Source: Dehalococcoidia bacterium (GTDB taxonomy: Bacteria; Chloroflexota; Dehalococcoidia; DSTF01; WHTK01). Taken from it: a stretch of DNA of 64,000 bases. The notes under the pieces were generated by a model that saw nothing but the letters and a program-made list of their open reading frames with translations, made no database searches and was not told the DNA's origin. The stretch spans positions 122,093 to 186,092 of the forward strand of contig WHTK01000003.1 in the NCBI GenBank assembly GCA_009377745.1, in the 5' to 3' direction. Made by a program: the position numbers and the translations under genes. This document shows positions 33,402 through 42,480 of the stretch, in pieces; position 1 is the first letter of the stretch; every line of letters starts with the position of its first letter.

Positions 33402-34040
33402 ATGATGTCCTCGCCGCCCCGTCCCCGGCATCGCTTCTTCGCTGCCGGCTACGACATCGGCGCCCGTATTGCCGATGTACGTCTCGCGCCCCTGCGTCAC
33501 CTCGTCGCCGGCGAGGCCGAGGGCCGCGTCCTCGAGATCGGGGCCGGCACCGGCGCCAACTTCGACTACTACCGCTGGGCCCGCATCGAAGCCCTGGAGG
33601 CCACAGAGCCGGACCCCTTCATGCTGCGCCGCGCCGAGGCCCGGGCGCGCAAGCTGCCGCCTTACGTTCGCGAGCGTCTTACCCTTACTCAGGCCCCCGC
33701 CGAGGCGCTACCCTTCCCGGACGCCAGCTTCGACGCCGTTGTCGCCACCCTCGTCCTCTGCACCGTCGCGGATCTCGACGCCGCCATCGCCGAGACCTTC
33801 CGCGTCCTCAAGCCCGGCGGCGCCTTCCGGCTGCTGGAGCACGTCGCCGCCCGCGGCTTTGAGGCCAAAGCCCAGCGCTTCGTCCAGCCCGTCTACGGCT
33901 GGCTCGCCGCCGGCTGCCACCTCAACCGCGACACTGCATCCGCCCTGCGACAGGCCGGCTTCCGGGTCGAGATTCTCCGCCGCGAGCGCTTTGGCCCGCT
34001 CGCGCCCGCAATGGTTGCTACCGCCACGAAGGAGTCTTAG
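33402..34040 (+). CDS. Class I SAM-dependent methyltransferase
   Basis: 212 residues. Motif I VLEIGAGTGANFDYY (near residue 46), acidic loop EATEPDPFML, a motif II-like SFDAVVATLVLCTV and a motif III-like RVLKPGGAFRLLEHV identify a Methyltransf_11 protein. A following WLAAGCHLNRDT segment resembles METTL7-like and small-molecule/lipid methyltransferases. The substrate is unknown. ATG 33402 is chosen because any upstream start would overlap the SDR gene. Confidence 0.87.
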   Translation: MMSSPPRPRHRFFAAGYDIGARIADVRLAPLRHLVAGEAEGRVLEIGAGTGANFDYYRWARIEALEATEPDPFMLRRAEARARKLPPYVRERLTLTQAPAEALPFPDASFDAVVATLVLCTVADLDAAIAETFRVLKPGGAFRLLEHVAARGFEAKAQRFVQPVYGWLAAGCHLNRDTASALRQAGFRVEILRRERFGPLAPAMVATATKES

Positions 34041-34044
34041 CCTC

Positions 34045-34566
34045 ATGCATATCACTCATCCCACCGCCCCAGGCCTCGTCGATCCGGCCTTCAAGGCCAA
34101 GGCCGGCCGCTACGTAGCCCAGACCGGCCTCGCCACAATGAGCCTGCTCATCCTCCTTCTGCTTGGCGATGCCCTCTCCAACGCCGCCATCGTCACCGCT
34201 ATCGCCGCCAGTGCCTTCCTGATCTTTATTGGCCCCAACGCCCGTCTGGCCCAGCCCAAGCGCGTGATCGGCGGTCACCTGCTCGGCTGCTGCATCGGCC
34301 TGGTCTTCGCGCTGCTGCTTCACCTGGTCCCGGACAGCATTTCGCAGTCGTTCCTGGCCACGAACTCCCTGGCCGCCCTGGCTGTCGGGATAGGCATCCT
34401 GGCCATGGGCGCAACAGACACGGAGCATCCGCCCGCCGCCGGCACCATCCTCGGCCTCGTCCTCGGCGATCGCGAGCTGGAGATCGCGTTGCTGCTGCTG
34501 CTCTCTATCGGCCTGCTGCACGCGACGCGCACCCTGCTGCGCCGCTGGCTGGTCGACCTGCTCTAG
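34045..34566 (+). CDS. HPP-family four-helix membrane protein
   Basis: 173 residues with four or five hydrophobic helices. AQPKRVIGGHLLG (near residue 70) and GATDTEHPPAAGTILGLV, which holds the His-Pro-Pro of the family name, identify it. Some HPP proteins transport nitrite in chloroplasts; bacterial members are mostly uncharacterised. It follows the methyltransferase with AAGGAG about 12 nt upstream, so it is probably in the same operon. Confidence 0.85.
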   Translation: MHITHPTAPGLVDPAFKAKAGRYVAQTGLATMSLLILLLLGDALSNAAIVTAIAASAFLIFIGPNARLAQPKRVIGGHLLGCCIGLVFALLLHLVPDSISQSFLATNSLAALAVGIGILAMGATDTEHPPAAGTILGLVLGDRELEIALLLLLSIGLLHATRTLLRRWLVDLL

Positions 34567-34568
34567 CG

Positions 34569-35138
34569 CTAGTCCGGCGGCGTCAGCGTCCTGACGATCT
34601 CCTCGAATACCGCCCTGTCCGCCGCCGTCTCGACCGCCATCGCCAGCTCGAAGCGCGCCTTGCCGGGCGCCTGGACAATGACGCGCCACTCTTCCTTAGC
34701 CTGGTCCGCCACGTGGATGTCGAAATCCGGGCGCGCCGGCGTCTGTATGTCGGCCCAGAAGCCCAGGTAATCGTTGAGCCCTGTCCGTCCCGGCACAAGG
34801 CCCTTGAGCACCACGCCTTCAACGCCCCCAACCGGCACCGTCTCGCGCCGCTCATCCATGTAGTCCGGCCCTGCCATCACCACCGGCGACACAATGAGCA
34901 TCCCCAGCGCCTGGATCTCGCGGGCCGCGTTGGCCAGGATCAGCAAGGAGAAGTCATGCCCGTCAACGAGTCGCAGCTGCCACTCCTTGGGCACGCGGAA
35001 AGACAGGGCGCCCTTCTCGAGCAGCTTCGTCGTCGCTTCGCTGGTCGCGGTCGCCGCCACGCTTGTCGCTTCGATAGCCGCCTTGTTATCGCTGCTACAG
35101 CCGGCCACGGCCAGGAGGATCGCGGCGCCCGCAATCAA
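34569..35138 (-). CDS. Predicted lipoprotein downstream of ilvD
   Basis: About 190 residues with lipobox VAGCS near the N-terminus. A Thr/Ala-rich linker precedes a globular domain (FRVPKEWQLRLVDGHDFSLL) reminiscent of PsbP/DUF1795-like folds, with a C-terminal VFEEIVRTLTPP typical of those. TTG 35138 gives a signal peptide with no positive charge; GTG 35255 gives a charged one but overlaps ilvD by 94 nt, so the start is unresolved. Function unknown. Confidence 0.65.
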   Translation of the reverse strand: MIAGAAILLAVAGCSSDNKAAIEATSVAATATSEATTKLLEKGALSFRVPKEWQLRLVDGHDFSLLILANAAREIQALGMLIVSPVVMAGPDYMDERRETVPVGGVEGVVLKGLVPGRTGLNDYLGFWADIQTPARPDFDIHVADQAKEEWRVIVQAPGKARFELAMAVETAADRAVFEEIVRTLTPPD

Positions 35139-35161
35139 CCGCCGCCACGCGAGAGGGCTGC

Positions 35162-36844
35162 TTAGCGTGTCACGGCCCCTTCGGAGGCAGACGAGACCAG
35201 CTTGGCGTACTTGGCGAAGACGCCGCTGGTGTAGTTCGGCGCCGGCGGCATCCACGTGGCGAGGCGCTTCTGCATCTCCTCGTCGCTGATCTCCACGTCC
35301 AGACGCCGCTTGTCGATGTCGAAGACGATGGTGTCGCCCTCCCGCAGCGCCGCGATTGGCCCGCCCGCCGCCGCTTCCGGCGCGACATGACCGGCCATCA
35401 GCCCTCGGGTCGCGCCGGAGAAGCGGCCGTCCGTCAGCAGCGCCACGCTGTCTCCCAGCCCCTCACCCACCAGCGCCGCCGTGACACCTAGCATCTCGCG
35501 CATCCCGGGGCCGCCCTTGGGCCCTTCGTAGCGGATGACGACAACGTCGCCCTCGTGGATGTCGCGCGCCTGCACCGCCGCGAAGGCGTCCTCCTCCCGG
35601 TCGAAGACCCGCGCCGGCCCACGGTGCAGCAGCCGCTCGTGGCCTGCCACCTTGACGACGCAGCCTTCCGGCGCCAGGTTGCCCTTGAGGATCACCAGGC
35701 CGCCCGTCGCCTTGATCGGGTTGCTCAGTGGCCGCACCACCATCTGGTCCGGCGTCTCTTCGGCCTCACTCGCCTCTTCGCCGATCGTCCGGCCGCTGAC
35801 CGTCATCTCGGCCTCGTGCAGCAAGCCCGCGTCGCGCAGTCGCTGCGCCACCAGCCGGATGCCGCCGGCCTGGTAGAGGTCATTCGAAACGAAGCGGCCG
35901 CCCGGCTTCAGGTCGGCGATCAGCGGCGTCCGCTCGCTGATCCGGTCGAAGTCCTCGATGTCCAGCTCGATGCCGGCCTCGCGCGCGATCGCCAGGAAGT
36001 GCAGCACGCCGTTGGTCGACCCACCCGTCGCCGCGATTGAGGCGATGGCGTTCTCCAGCGAGTTCTTCGTAATCACGTCGCTGGGCCGGATGCCCTTCTT
36101 GAGCAACTCGACCGCCTGCTGCCCCACCCGGAAGGCGACGCCGTCCTTGTTCGGGTCCATGCCCGGCACCGAGGCGGAATCCATCAGCGACATGCCGAGG
36201 ATTTCGATCGCCGTCGCCATCGTGTTGGCCGTGAACTGGCCGCCGCAGGCGCCGGCGCCGGGGCAGGCAGCCCCCTCCAGCTCGCGTAGCTGCTCGGCGC
36301 TGATCTTGCCCGCGGTGAACGCTCCCACGCCCTCGAAGACCTCCTGGATCGTCACGTCGTGGCCCTCGAAGCGGCCGGGGTAAATCGAGCCGCCGTAGAA
36401 GAAGATCGAGGGCAGGTCCAGCCGCGCCAGGGCCATGATGAGGCCGGGGTTCGTCTTGTCGCAGGCGCCGATGGCCACCACGCCGTCGAGCAGGTGGCCG
36501 CGCGCGCACAGCTCCACCGAGTCGGCGATGACTTCCCGGCTGATCAGCGACGCCTTCATGCCCTCGGTGCCCATCGTGATCCCGTCCGAAACGGCGATCG
36601 TGTTGAACTCAAGCGGCGTGCCGCCGGCCGCCCGGATGCCTTCCTTGACCTTCTCAGCCAGCCGCCGCAGGTGGAAGTTGCAGGGCCCAATCTCGATCCA
36701 GGTATTCGCCACACCGATCAGCGGCTTCGAGAGGTCGTCGTCCGTCAAGCCCGTGGCGCGCAGCATGGCGCGCGCCGGGGCGCGGTCGGCCCCGTCCAGC
36801 AGGACGCGGCTCTGGCGGCGAAGGTCGGTGTCGGTCACGGTCAT
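35162..36844 (-). CDS. ilvD: Dihydroxy-acid dehydratase
   Basis: Dehydrates dihydroxy-isovalerate and dihydroxy-methylvalerate in valine, leucine and isoleucine synthesis. About 560 residues, normal length. Iron-sulfur Cys residues are visible in EIGPCNFHL (near residue 55), GACDKTNPG (near 125) and [15 protein letters not shown] (near 200). The C-terminal [21 protein letters not shown] is the family signature. ATG 36844 has AGGAG 6 nt upstream. A possible -10 (TACAAT) lies at 36887-36892. No other ilv genes are near. Confidence 0.97.
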   Translation of the reverse strand: MTVTDTDLRRQSRVLLDGADRAPARAMLRATGLTDDDLSKPLIGVANTWIEIGPCNFHLRRLAEKVKEGIRAAGGTPLEFNTIAVSDGITMGTEGMKASLISREVIADSVELCARGHLLDGVVAIGACDKTNPGLIMALARLDLPSIFFYGGSIYPGRFEGHDVTIQEVFEGVGAFTAGKISAEQLRELEGAACPGAGACGGQFTANTMATAIEILGMSLMDSASVPGMDPNKDGVAFRVGQQAVELLKKGIRPSDVITKNSLENAIASIAATGGSTNGVLHFLAIAREAGIELDIEDFDRISERTPLIADLKPGGRFVSNDLYQAGGIRLVAQRLRDAGLLHEAEMTVSGRTIGEEASEAEETPDQMVVRPLSNPIKATGGLVILKGNLAPEGCVVKVAGHERLLHRGPARVFDREEDAFAAVQARDIHEGDVVVIRYEGPKGGPGMREMLGVTAALVGEGLGDSVALLTDGRFSGATRGLMAGHVAPEAAAGGPIAALREGDTIVFDIDKRRLDVEISDEEMQKRLATWMPPAPNYTSGVFAKYAKLVSSASEGAVTR

Positions 36845-36931
36845 GGCAGGCTCCTGGCTAGGTCTCATGCGGAGGTATGTCGCTCGATTGTAAGCCGCCT
36901 ACCGCCCGAAGCGCACAGCGCCGCATTCATC

Positions 36932-37050
36932 CACTGCGAGCCATCGGCCGCAGCCGAGGCGAAGCAGCCTTTGACGCTCCGCCCTTGTCAACAATCGACC
37001 CGCGGTTATAAGGTTCCTCTCCCTCGAGGGAGAGGGTAGGGTGAGGGTGC
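36932..37050. repeat. Family A and family E repeats upstream of ilvD
   Basis: Family A copy at about 36932-36978 and a family E palindrome (CTCTCCCTCGAGGGAGAG with a GGGTGAGGGTG tail) at 37016-37050. Confidence 0.75.
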
Positions 37051-37125
37051 CGCCGCTCGTCAGCGAACACGCGCCTATCCGCTCAAACACGGCCGTCTTT
37101 GGCTCAAAGGAAGCTTTGAAAGTGG

Positions 37126-38022
37126 CTAGTATATCTCCAGCGCGTACTTCGCGGCCAGGTGCACCAGCTCCAGCCCGATCACCGCCACCAGGATGCGGTA
37201 CACCCATGCCTTCGCTGTCGTGATCTGAGCGAAACGCACGCCCGCGTAGCCGCCGGCGACGCTACCCAGCGCCATGTAGGCAGCCGGCCCCCAGTGGATG
37301 TCGCCTTCCAGCGCGAACAGCACGAAGGCAACAATCGTTGCAGCCACCAACAGCAGCGCCTTGAGCGCCGTCGCCTTGACGAAGTCGCAGCGCACCAGCA
37401 ACACCAGCGCCAGCAGCAGGTAAGTCGCGCCGTCCAGCACGATGAACCCCGCCCAGAAGCCGATGCCCAGCATCGTCAGCAGCGAGACGGCGTTGACCCG
37501 CGGCTCTGCTGGTTCGGCATCGTCGATGATGCTCTTGACCTTGGTAAACAGCAGCACGAACGCCATCAGGACGGCGCCGGTTATCACTGGCCCCAGGTCG
37601 TTCGCCGGCAATATTTCTGCCACGGCCGCGCCCGCCACGGAACCGGCCATGAAGAACGGCGTCAGCTTGCTCGCCAGCTTCCAATCGACCTGGCCCGCGC
37701 GCTGGAAGGTGATCACGGCCGTCACGGCGCCCACCAGCACCGGCACCCGGTTCGTCGCGTTGGCGACGTGCGGGTCCATGCCCAGCAGCATCAGCAACGG
37801 CAATGAGACAGCCGACCCGCTGCTCGCGGCCGTGTTTAGGAAGCCGCACGCCAGCCTCGCGAACGCGAACAGCAGCGCATCGGCCATTGCCCCGGAAGCG
37901 GAAGCGTCCTCCTCGAACAGCGCCGCCAGCGCCATCGCAGCGAGGGCTGCCAGGAGCAGCATCGGCACCACCGGCCGGAAGTGGTCCCGGAAACCGCTGC
38001 GCTCAACCTGCGATAGCTTCAC
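37126..38022 (-). CDS. TSUP-family (TauE/SafE) membrane transporter
   Basis: 298 residues, about eight hydrophobic helices. FLNTAASSGSAVSLPLLMLLG, then ANATNRVPVLVGAVTAVITF, is the TSUP signature (GfxxxxaxxGgg...vaatN...). The family exports sulfite, sulfoacetate or other organosulfonates. GTG start. A second, only distantly similar TSUP gene at 41500-42270 adjoins the sulfate-reduction operon; this one has no sulfur gene next to it. Confidence 0.85.
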   Translation of the reverse strand: MKLSQVERSGFRDHFRPVVPMLLLAALAAMALAALFEEDASASGAMADALLFAFARLACGFLNTAASSGSAVSLPLLMLLGMDPHVANATNRVPVLVGAVTAVITFQRAGQVDWKLASKLTPFFMAGSVAGAAVAEILPANDLGPVITGAVLMAFVLLFTKVKSIIDDAEPAEPRVNAVSLLTMLGIGFWAGFIVLDGATYLLLALVLLVRCDFVKATALKALLLVAATIVAFVLFALEGDIHWGPAAYMALGSVAGGYAGVRFAQITTAKAWVYRILVAVIGLELVHLAAKYALEIY

Positions 38023-38127
38023 GGCGTCCTCGAATGCTGGTGATCGGACTAGTTGGTCATCACGCCCATCTGATCATCGGCAGCCCCACGTAAAGCCGCG
38101 AGATACGCCCAGAAGTAGCAAATACGG

Positions 38128-38660
38128 CATTGCGAGCCATCGGCGCCAGCCGAGGCGTGGCAACCTTTGACGCCCCGTCGAGCGCCCACGCGTTGAGGCG
38201 CCGGGTAAAACCTCAGCCTTAAGGGGCAAGGTGCTGGGCCAGCGCTCATCTTCGAGGCCAAAAAAGCCGGCACGCCAGGCCCGATGCCCCAGCTTTCTAA
38301 GCTGGGGTGCCACCAACTCCCCTTAGCTCTGGAACTTCTCAGCTCGTGGCGCACCGGAATCGCAGCGTCCATGCCCAGAGCGTAGGGCGACTCGTGAGTC
38401 GCCCTACCAGCGCGACGATGCTTCTAGAGCGCGGCCAGGATGCACTGGATGATGCAGGTCATCGTCATCGCTTTCTAAGCCAGGTGCCGCCACTGCCGCC
38501 ATCCCGAAACACCTCATCGAGGGGCAACAGAGCTGGCGCCACGCCCAATGCCCCAGCTTTCTAAGCTGGGGTGCCGCCAAACGCCGTCATCCCGAAACAC
38601 CCCAGCGAGGCAACAGAGCTGCGCCCGATGCCCCAGCCTTCGAGGCTGGGGTGTTGACCC
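38128..38660. repeat. Family A and three family D repeats in a 736-nt gene-free stretch
   Basis: Family A copy at 38128-38173 and family D palindromes (GCCCCAGCTTTCTAAGCTGGGG type) near 38283, 38551 and 38629. The segment 38365-38415 contains another inverted element (GTAGGGCGACTCGTGAGTCG). I see no gene between 38023 and 38758. Confidence 0.75.
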
Positions 38661-38703
38661 ACCGCCGTGACAACTCTACCCCTCAGCTGAAACGCCGGAT
38701 ATG

Positions 38704-38735
38704 AAGAGAGGCCGGCGTGCTTGCCAGCCTCTCTC
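38704..38735 (-). terminator. Probable terminator of the 38759-38965 gene
   Basis: AGAGAGGC and GCCTCTCT form an 8-bp stem, extended by GGC/GCC, 24 nt after the stop. The T-tract is poor, so termination strength is uncertain. Confidence 0.55.
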
Positions 38736-38758
38736 TTTGTCGTGGACTTAAGCTTCGG

Positions 38759-38965
38759 TCAGACGTGACCGTGACCGCTGCTATCGCGATTGCCGAAGGG
38801 CGCGAAGCTCGCCAAGAACAACAGCGAGAACAGCAACCCGATAATGCCAACCACTACCAAAATCCCGCCAATCGCCTGAATGTCCACGCCGGAAACCCTG
38901 TAGTCCACTGCCATCGCCAGGATGGCGCCGGCCGCAATGAGAATCAGGCTCGTACCTACTGCCAT
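38759..38965 (-). CDS. Small two-helix membrane protein (DUF6458-like)
   Basis: 68 residues: helix 1 (TSLILIAAGAILAMAV), a VDYRVSGVDIQAIG loop, helix 2 (GGILVVVGIIGLLFSLLFLA), and a His-rich end (SSGHGHV). The layout and the VSGVD loop match small DUF6458-type proteins common in Actinobacteria. ATG 38965 is preferred over ATG 38971, because AGGAGG then stands 6 nt away instead of touching the start codon. Function unknown. Confidence 0.78.
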   Translation of the reverse strand: MAVGTSLILIAAGAILAMAVDYRVSGVDIQAIGGILVVVGIIGLLFSLLFLASFAPFGNRDSSGHGHV

Positions 38966-39089
38966 TTCCATTCCTCCTTTGCAGGTGCTAACTCATGGCC
39001 GCATAGTCCTATGCCCGGCGTGACGCCAACCGAAAACCCGCTATCTGCAACGTGAACGACGCGTTACGTCTCGAAAGAGGACCTGTAGG

Positions 39090-39320
39090 GGATGCAGCCT
39101 TAGCCGCCCGAACACATCGTAGGGACGCAGCTTTAGCTCCGTCCGCGAGCGCCCCGCCCTTAATAGAGTTCATCTGTCGTTGCGAGCCATCGGCGCTAGC
39201 CGAGGCGTGGCAACCTTTGACGCTGGAAGATAGGGACACCGCTCGTAGCGGCGATCCATGTGCCCTCTCTACTTCAGAAGAGTGTTAGAGCCTGCCCTGA
39301 GTTTGTCGAAGGGGTGAGGT
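39090..39320. repeat. Families F, A and G repeats
   Basis: Family F (GTAGGGACGCAGCTTTAG) at about 39119, family A at 39177-39222 and a family G-like segment (GCCTGCCCTGAGTTTGTCGA) near 39292. The 38966-39352 gap has no other feature. Confidence 0.7.
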
Positions 39321-39352
39321 GGTTGTTAAAACGGTGTGACGTACGGAAACCC

Positions 39353-40177
39353 CTAGATCTCCTGCCCCACGTCGTGGTCCGGGTGGTTCGAAGCTCCCAG
39401 CTTCCAATAGCCATGCGTGTGGATCGCCTTGCGGTCCCAGCCGCGCTCGAAGACCAGCCAGCGACGCAGGTCGCGCATGATCTCCGCCTCGCAGCCGACC
39501 CAGATCCGCCCCGCTTCCGCCGCCGGCAGCTTCGCCTGACGCAACGTCGAGGCCAGCAGCGCGCCGATCGGGTCCTCGCTGTCGCCCCGGTGCAGCCACG
39601 TCACATCAATCTGCGCCCGCGACTCCAGCTCCATCTCGTCTGTGGAGTCCTCCACCTCGATCAGCACCGACGCCCTCGCCGAGGCCGGCAGCGCTTCGAG
39701 TATCGTCCCGATCGCCGGCAGCGCCGAGTCATCCCCCGCAATCACGAACGATGTGGCGCTGGCGTCCAGGTTGTAGGGCCCGCCCGGGTTGGTCACGGCC
39801 ACCAGGCTGCCCGGCTGCGCGCTCTTGGCCCAGCTCGCGGCCGGCCCGTCACCATGAAGCAAGAAGTCGACGTCCAGCGCCTGCGCCTCGGGGTGCCAGC
39901 GGCGCGGCGTGTAAGTGCGGCTCAGCGGCCGCTTTTGCCCTTCCGCCAGGATCGGCCCATCGGGCCCGTAGTCCGGGATGAACGGCCGGTCGTCGCCGTC
40001 CTGAGGCAGCACAACCTTGATGTGCGAAGCCGGCCCGGACGCCATCGTGTAGCCCGCCAGGCTTTCGCCCGTCAGCCGCACCCGCAGCATATGCGGCGTC
40101 AAACGCTCGACCCTCTCCACGCTTACCAGGCGTGGCGGCGGCCGGTTCGGTCGCGGGGCGGCAGGCTGCTCGTTCAT
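39353..40177 (-). CDS. Siderophore-interacting protein (ferric-siderophore reductase, SIP/ViuB family)
   Basis: 274 residues. A FAD-binding segment with SRTYTPRRW (near residue 85), the nucleotide-binding portion VIAGDDSALPAIGTILEAL (near 145), and the C-terminal GCEAEIMRDLRRWLVFERG with HGYWKLG are diagnostic. The family releases iron from siderophores in the cytoplasm by flavin- and NAD(P)H-dependent reduction. AAGGAG precedes ATG. No siderophore synthesis or uptake genes are in the window. Confidence 0.93.
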   Translation of the reverse strand: MNEQPAAPRPNRPPPRLVSVERVERLTPHMLRVRLTGESLAGYTMASGPASHIKVVLPQDGDDRPFIPDYGPDGPILAEGQKRPLSRTYTPRRWHPEAQALDVDFLLHGDGPAASWAKSAQPGSLVAVTNPGGPYNLDASATSFVIAGDDSALPAIGTILEALPASARASVLIEVEDSTDEMELESRAQIDVTWLHRGDSEDPIGALLASTLRQAKLPAAEAGRIWVGCEAEIMRDLRRWLVFERGWDRKAIHTHGYWKLGASNHPDHDVGQEI

Positions 40178-40276
40178 GGGCGGGCTCCTTATTCGTGCGT
40201 GCTAATACATCGCATGATAGATAGCTAATTCAGACTTGTCCACCTTCTCGCAACGCCCTGCCGTTAGGATAGGGGC

Positions 40277-40990
40277 ATGCCGCTGCCCCTGATCATCGCC
40301 CACCGCACCTGCCCTCTCGATGCGCCAGAGAACAGTCTCGCCGGCATCGGCGTCGCCGTGGAGCAGGGCGCCGACGGCGTCGAGATCGACCTCCGTATGA
40401 GCCTCGACCAGCGCCCCTTTCTCATGCACGACTGGACCATGAAGCGCACGACCGGCTTCCCGCTCCCCCTGGAGCTGACTCCCTCGCCGCTCGTCCGCAA
40501 GCAGACCCTGCGCGACTCGGACGAGCACGTCCACAGCCTTGCCGACGCCCTGGACGAACTCCCTGACAACCTCCTCCTCGCCGTCGACGTCAAGACGCCC
40601 TGGGCGATATATCCCCTCGTCCAGCAGGTGCTGCGCCGCGGCCTCAAAGAGCGGGTCCTCATCTGGTGCACCAGCGCCCTCGCCGCCCGCTACGCCGCGA
40701 AGTCTGCTCCCGGCGTCGAGGTCGCCTACCTCAAGGACATCACGACCCCGCGCGGCAAGCGAGAGCATATCTGGAAGGCGCGACGCCTCGGCGCCCACGC
40801 CATCTCGGCCCACTGGCTCGCCATCGACGCCGAGTTCGTCGCCATGGCCCACGGCTTCGCCCTCAAGGTCTACTCCTACCACGGCGCCTACGACCTCACC
40901 CCGGACAAGCTCCGCTCCGGCCTCGACGGCCTGATCACCGACATCCCCCGCCTCGCCCGCGAAGCCCTGACCGCCGCCCTCTCGACATAA
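40277..40990 (+). CDS. Glycerophosphodiester phosphodiesterase
   Basis: 237 residues, TIM-barrel GDPD family; hydrolyses glycerophosphodiesters to glycerol-3-phosphate and an alcohol. Catalytic and metal-binding features: AHRTCPLDAPENSLAG (residues 8-23; usually HRG, here HRT), VEIDLRMSLDQRPFLMHD with Glu, Asp and His, and AVDVKTP. No signal peptide, so cytoplasmic. It is divergent from the siderophore-interacting gene. Confidence 0.9.
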   Translation: MPLPLIIAHRTCPLDAPENSLAGIGVAVEQGADGVEIDLRMSLDQRPFLMHDWTMKRTTGFPLPLELTPSPLVRKQTLRDSDEHVHSLADALDELPDNLLLAVDVKTPWAIYPLVQQVLRRGLKERVLIWCTSALAARYAAKSAPGVEVAYLKDITTPRGKREHIWKARRLGAHAISAHWLAIDAEFVAMAHGFALKVYSYHGAYDLTPDKLRSGLDGLITDIPRLAREALTAALST

Positions 40991-41012
40991 CGTTCTGTCG
41001 ACACACACGAAC

Positions 41013-41465
41013 CCATTGCGAGCCATTGCCCGCGGGCAAGGCGAAGCAACCCTTCGAAAGTTCCGAATTGAGTGAGAGGTTGTATTCCAAACCAATCTGT
41101 CGTTGCGAGCCCTCGATCGTAGGGACGCAGCTTTAGCTCCGTCCGCGAACGCCCGGCCTTGATCCATGCCTTGGAGGAATTGAGTTGTTGTCGTTGCGAG
41201 CCATCGCCGCAGCTAGGCGTGGCAACCTTGGAATCCCCATGATCAAGTCCTGTCGTTGCGAGCCATCGCCGCGGGCAAGGCACTCCCAAATCGAAGGGAG
41301 AGGGGTGTTCGTCGACAACTTGTCGTTGCGAGCCCTCGATCGTAGGGACGCAGCTTTAGCTCCGTCCGCGAACGCCCGGCCTTGATCCATGCCTTGGCGA
41401 AATTGAGTTGCTGTCGTTGCGAGCCATCGCCGCAGCGAGGCGTGGCAACCTTTGACGCTCCGTGA
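41013..41465. repeat. Dense repeat cluster with a 223-bp tandem duplication
   Basis: A family A copy at 41013-41058. Then a unit starting GTCGTTGCGAGCCCTCGATC, into which a family F element is inserted, occurs at about 41099 and again at about 41322 (offset about 223). Each is followed by another family A copy. The 40991-41499 gap has no gene. Confidence 0.8.
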
Positions 41466-41499
41466 GCTCACCTACACCACGTCAGGTTTGAGTTGCCCT

Positions 41500-42270
41500 C
41501 TACCACACCTGCCGGATTAGCAAAACCGTCGCCGCGAAGGCGCCCCAGGTCACCGCCACCAGCCGCAGCTTCTCTTTCGGCAGCTTGCGCGCGACTCCCA
41601 CGCCCATGTAACCGCCCGCCAGCGCCGCCACTGCCATGATCGCGGCCGCTTCCCACGCCACCTCACCAAAGATCGCGAAGTACACCACGGCGATCCCGTT
41701 CACCGCCATCGCCACCAAGCCTTTGAGCGCGTTGGCGTGCTGCATGTCCTCGGAAAGCAGCAGGCCGAACAGCGCCAGCATGATGATGCCCATCGCCGCG
41801 CCGAAGTAGCCGCCGTACACCGCCACGAAGAAGACGCCGATGCGCATCAGCAGCAGATTGCGGCCCGCCAGGAGGTTATTGTCTGTCCCGGCGAAGAACA
41901 TTTTCGTCAGCTTGTCCTGGAACGCCAGCAGGATGCAGGCGCCATAGATCAGAAAGGGGACAATCCACTCGAAGGTGCTTTCCGGCGTCGATAGCAGCAG
42001 CGCCGACCCGGCGATGGCTCCCGCTACCACCGGGATCACGATCGCCGTGATCGTCGCCCTCTGGCGTGAAATCTCACTCCGGTAGGCCCAGGAGCCGCTT
42101 ATCGTCCCAGGCCAGATCGCCACGGTGTTCGTCATGTTCGCGACCTTGGCGCCGTATCCCGCCGCCAGCAGCACCGGAAAGCCGATCAACGTCCCGCCGC
42201 CGGCGATGGCGTTGATGCCACCGGCCAGAAACGCCGCAAACGCCAATCCAACCGCTTCTAGTGGAGTCAC
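41500..42270 (-). CDS. TSUP-family (TauE/SafE) transporter next to the sulfate operon
   Basis: 256 residues, eight predicted helices. The repeat signature GGINAIAGGGTLIGFPVLLAAG, then ANMTNTVAIWPGTISG, is classical TSUP. The second half has GGYFGAAMGIIMLAL. It is divergently oriented to cysH-cysC-sat, so a role in sulfite export or overflow control during sulfate reduction is a reasonable inference, not shown by sequence alone. GTG start. Confidence 0.9.
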   Translation of the reverse strand: MTPLEAVGLAFAAFLAGGINAIAGGGTLIGFPVLLAAGYGAKVANMTNTVAIWPGTISGSWAYRSEISRQRATITAIVIPVVAGAIAGSALLLSTPESTFEWIVPFLIYGACILLAFQDKLTKMFFAGTDNNLLAGRNLLLMRIGVFFVAVYGGYFGAAMGIIMLALFGLLLSEDMQHANALKGLVAMAVNGIAVVYFAIFGEVAWEAAAIMAVAALAGGYMGVGVARKLPKEKLRLVAVTWGAFAATVLLIRQVW

Positions 42271-42344
42271 CCGCGCAGCTTAGCCAACCTACCCCTTAAG
42301 AACGAGGCGTATCTTCTTCAAGTCGGAAACTGTATTCGACGCTC

Positions 42345-42390
42345 GTCTTCCCCCTCTCCGAATTCGGAGAGGGGGTTGGGGGAGAGGTCG
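42345..42390. repeat. Family E palindrome
   Basis: CCCCCTCTCCGAATTCGGAG followed by AGGGGG, just upstream of the cysH promoter. Confidence 0.75.
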
Positions 42391-42406
42391 CCCTCCGCCA
42401 GGAGCG

Positions 42407-42435
42407 TTGACACCAAATCGACGCCCTCATATTCT
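42407..42435 (+). promoter_or_regulatory. Promoter of cysH-cysC-sat operon
   Basis: Perfect -35 TTGACA (42407-42412), 17-nt spacer, -10 TATTCT (42430-42435). Transcription would start near 42442, about 40 nt before cysH. It is the clearest sigma-70-type promoter in the window. Confidence 0.7.
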
Positions 42436-42480
42436 TGACTAAGCTGATTGACTTTCTCCTAAAGACAACGGGGCACGCAC

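Noticed and set aside
38307..38564. 85-codon frame in the gene-free stretch upstream of the DUF6458-like gene
   Set aside because: It is assembled from repeat copies, has no ribosome-binding site and resembles no protein.
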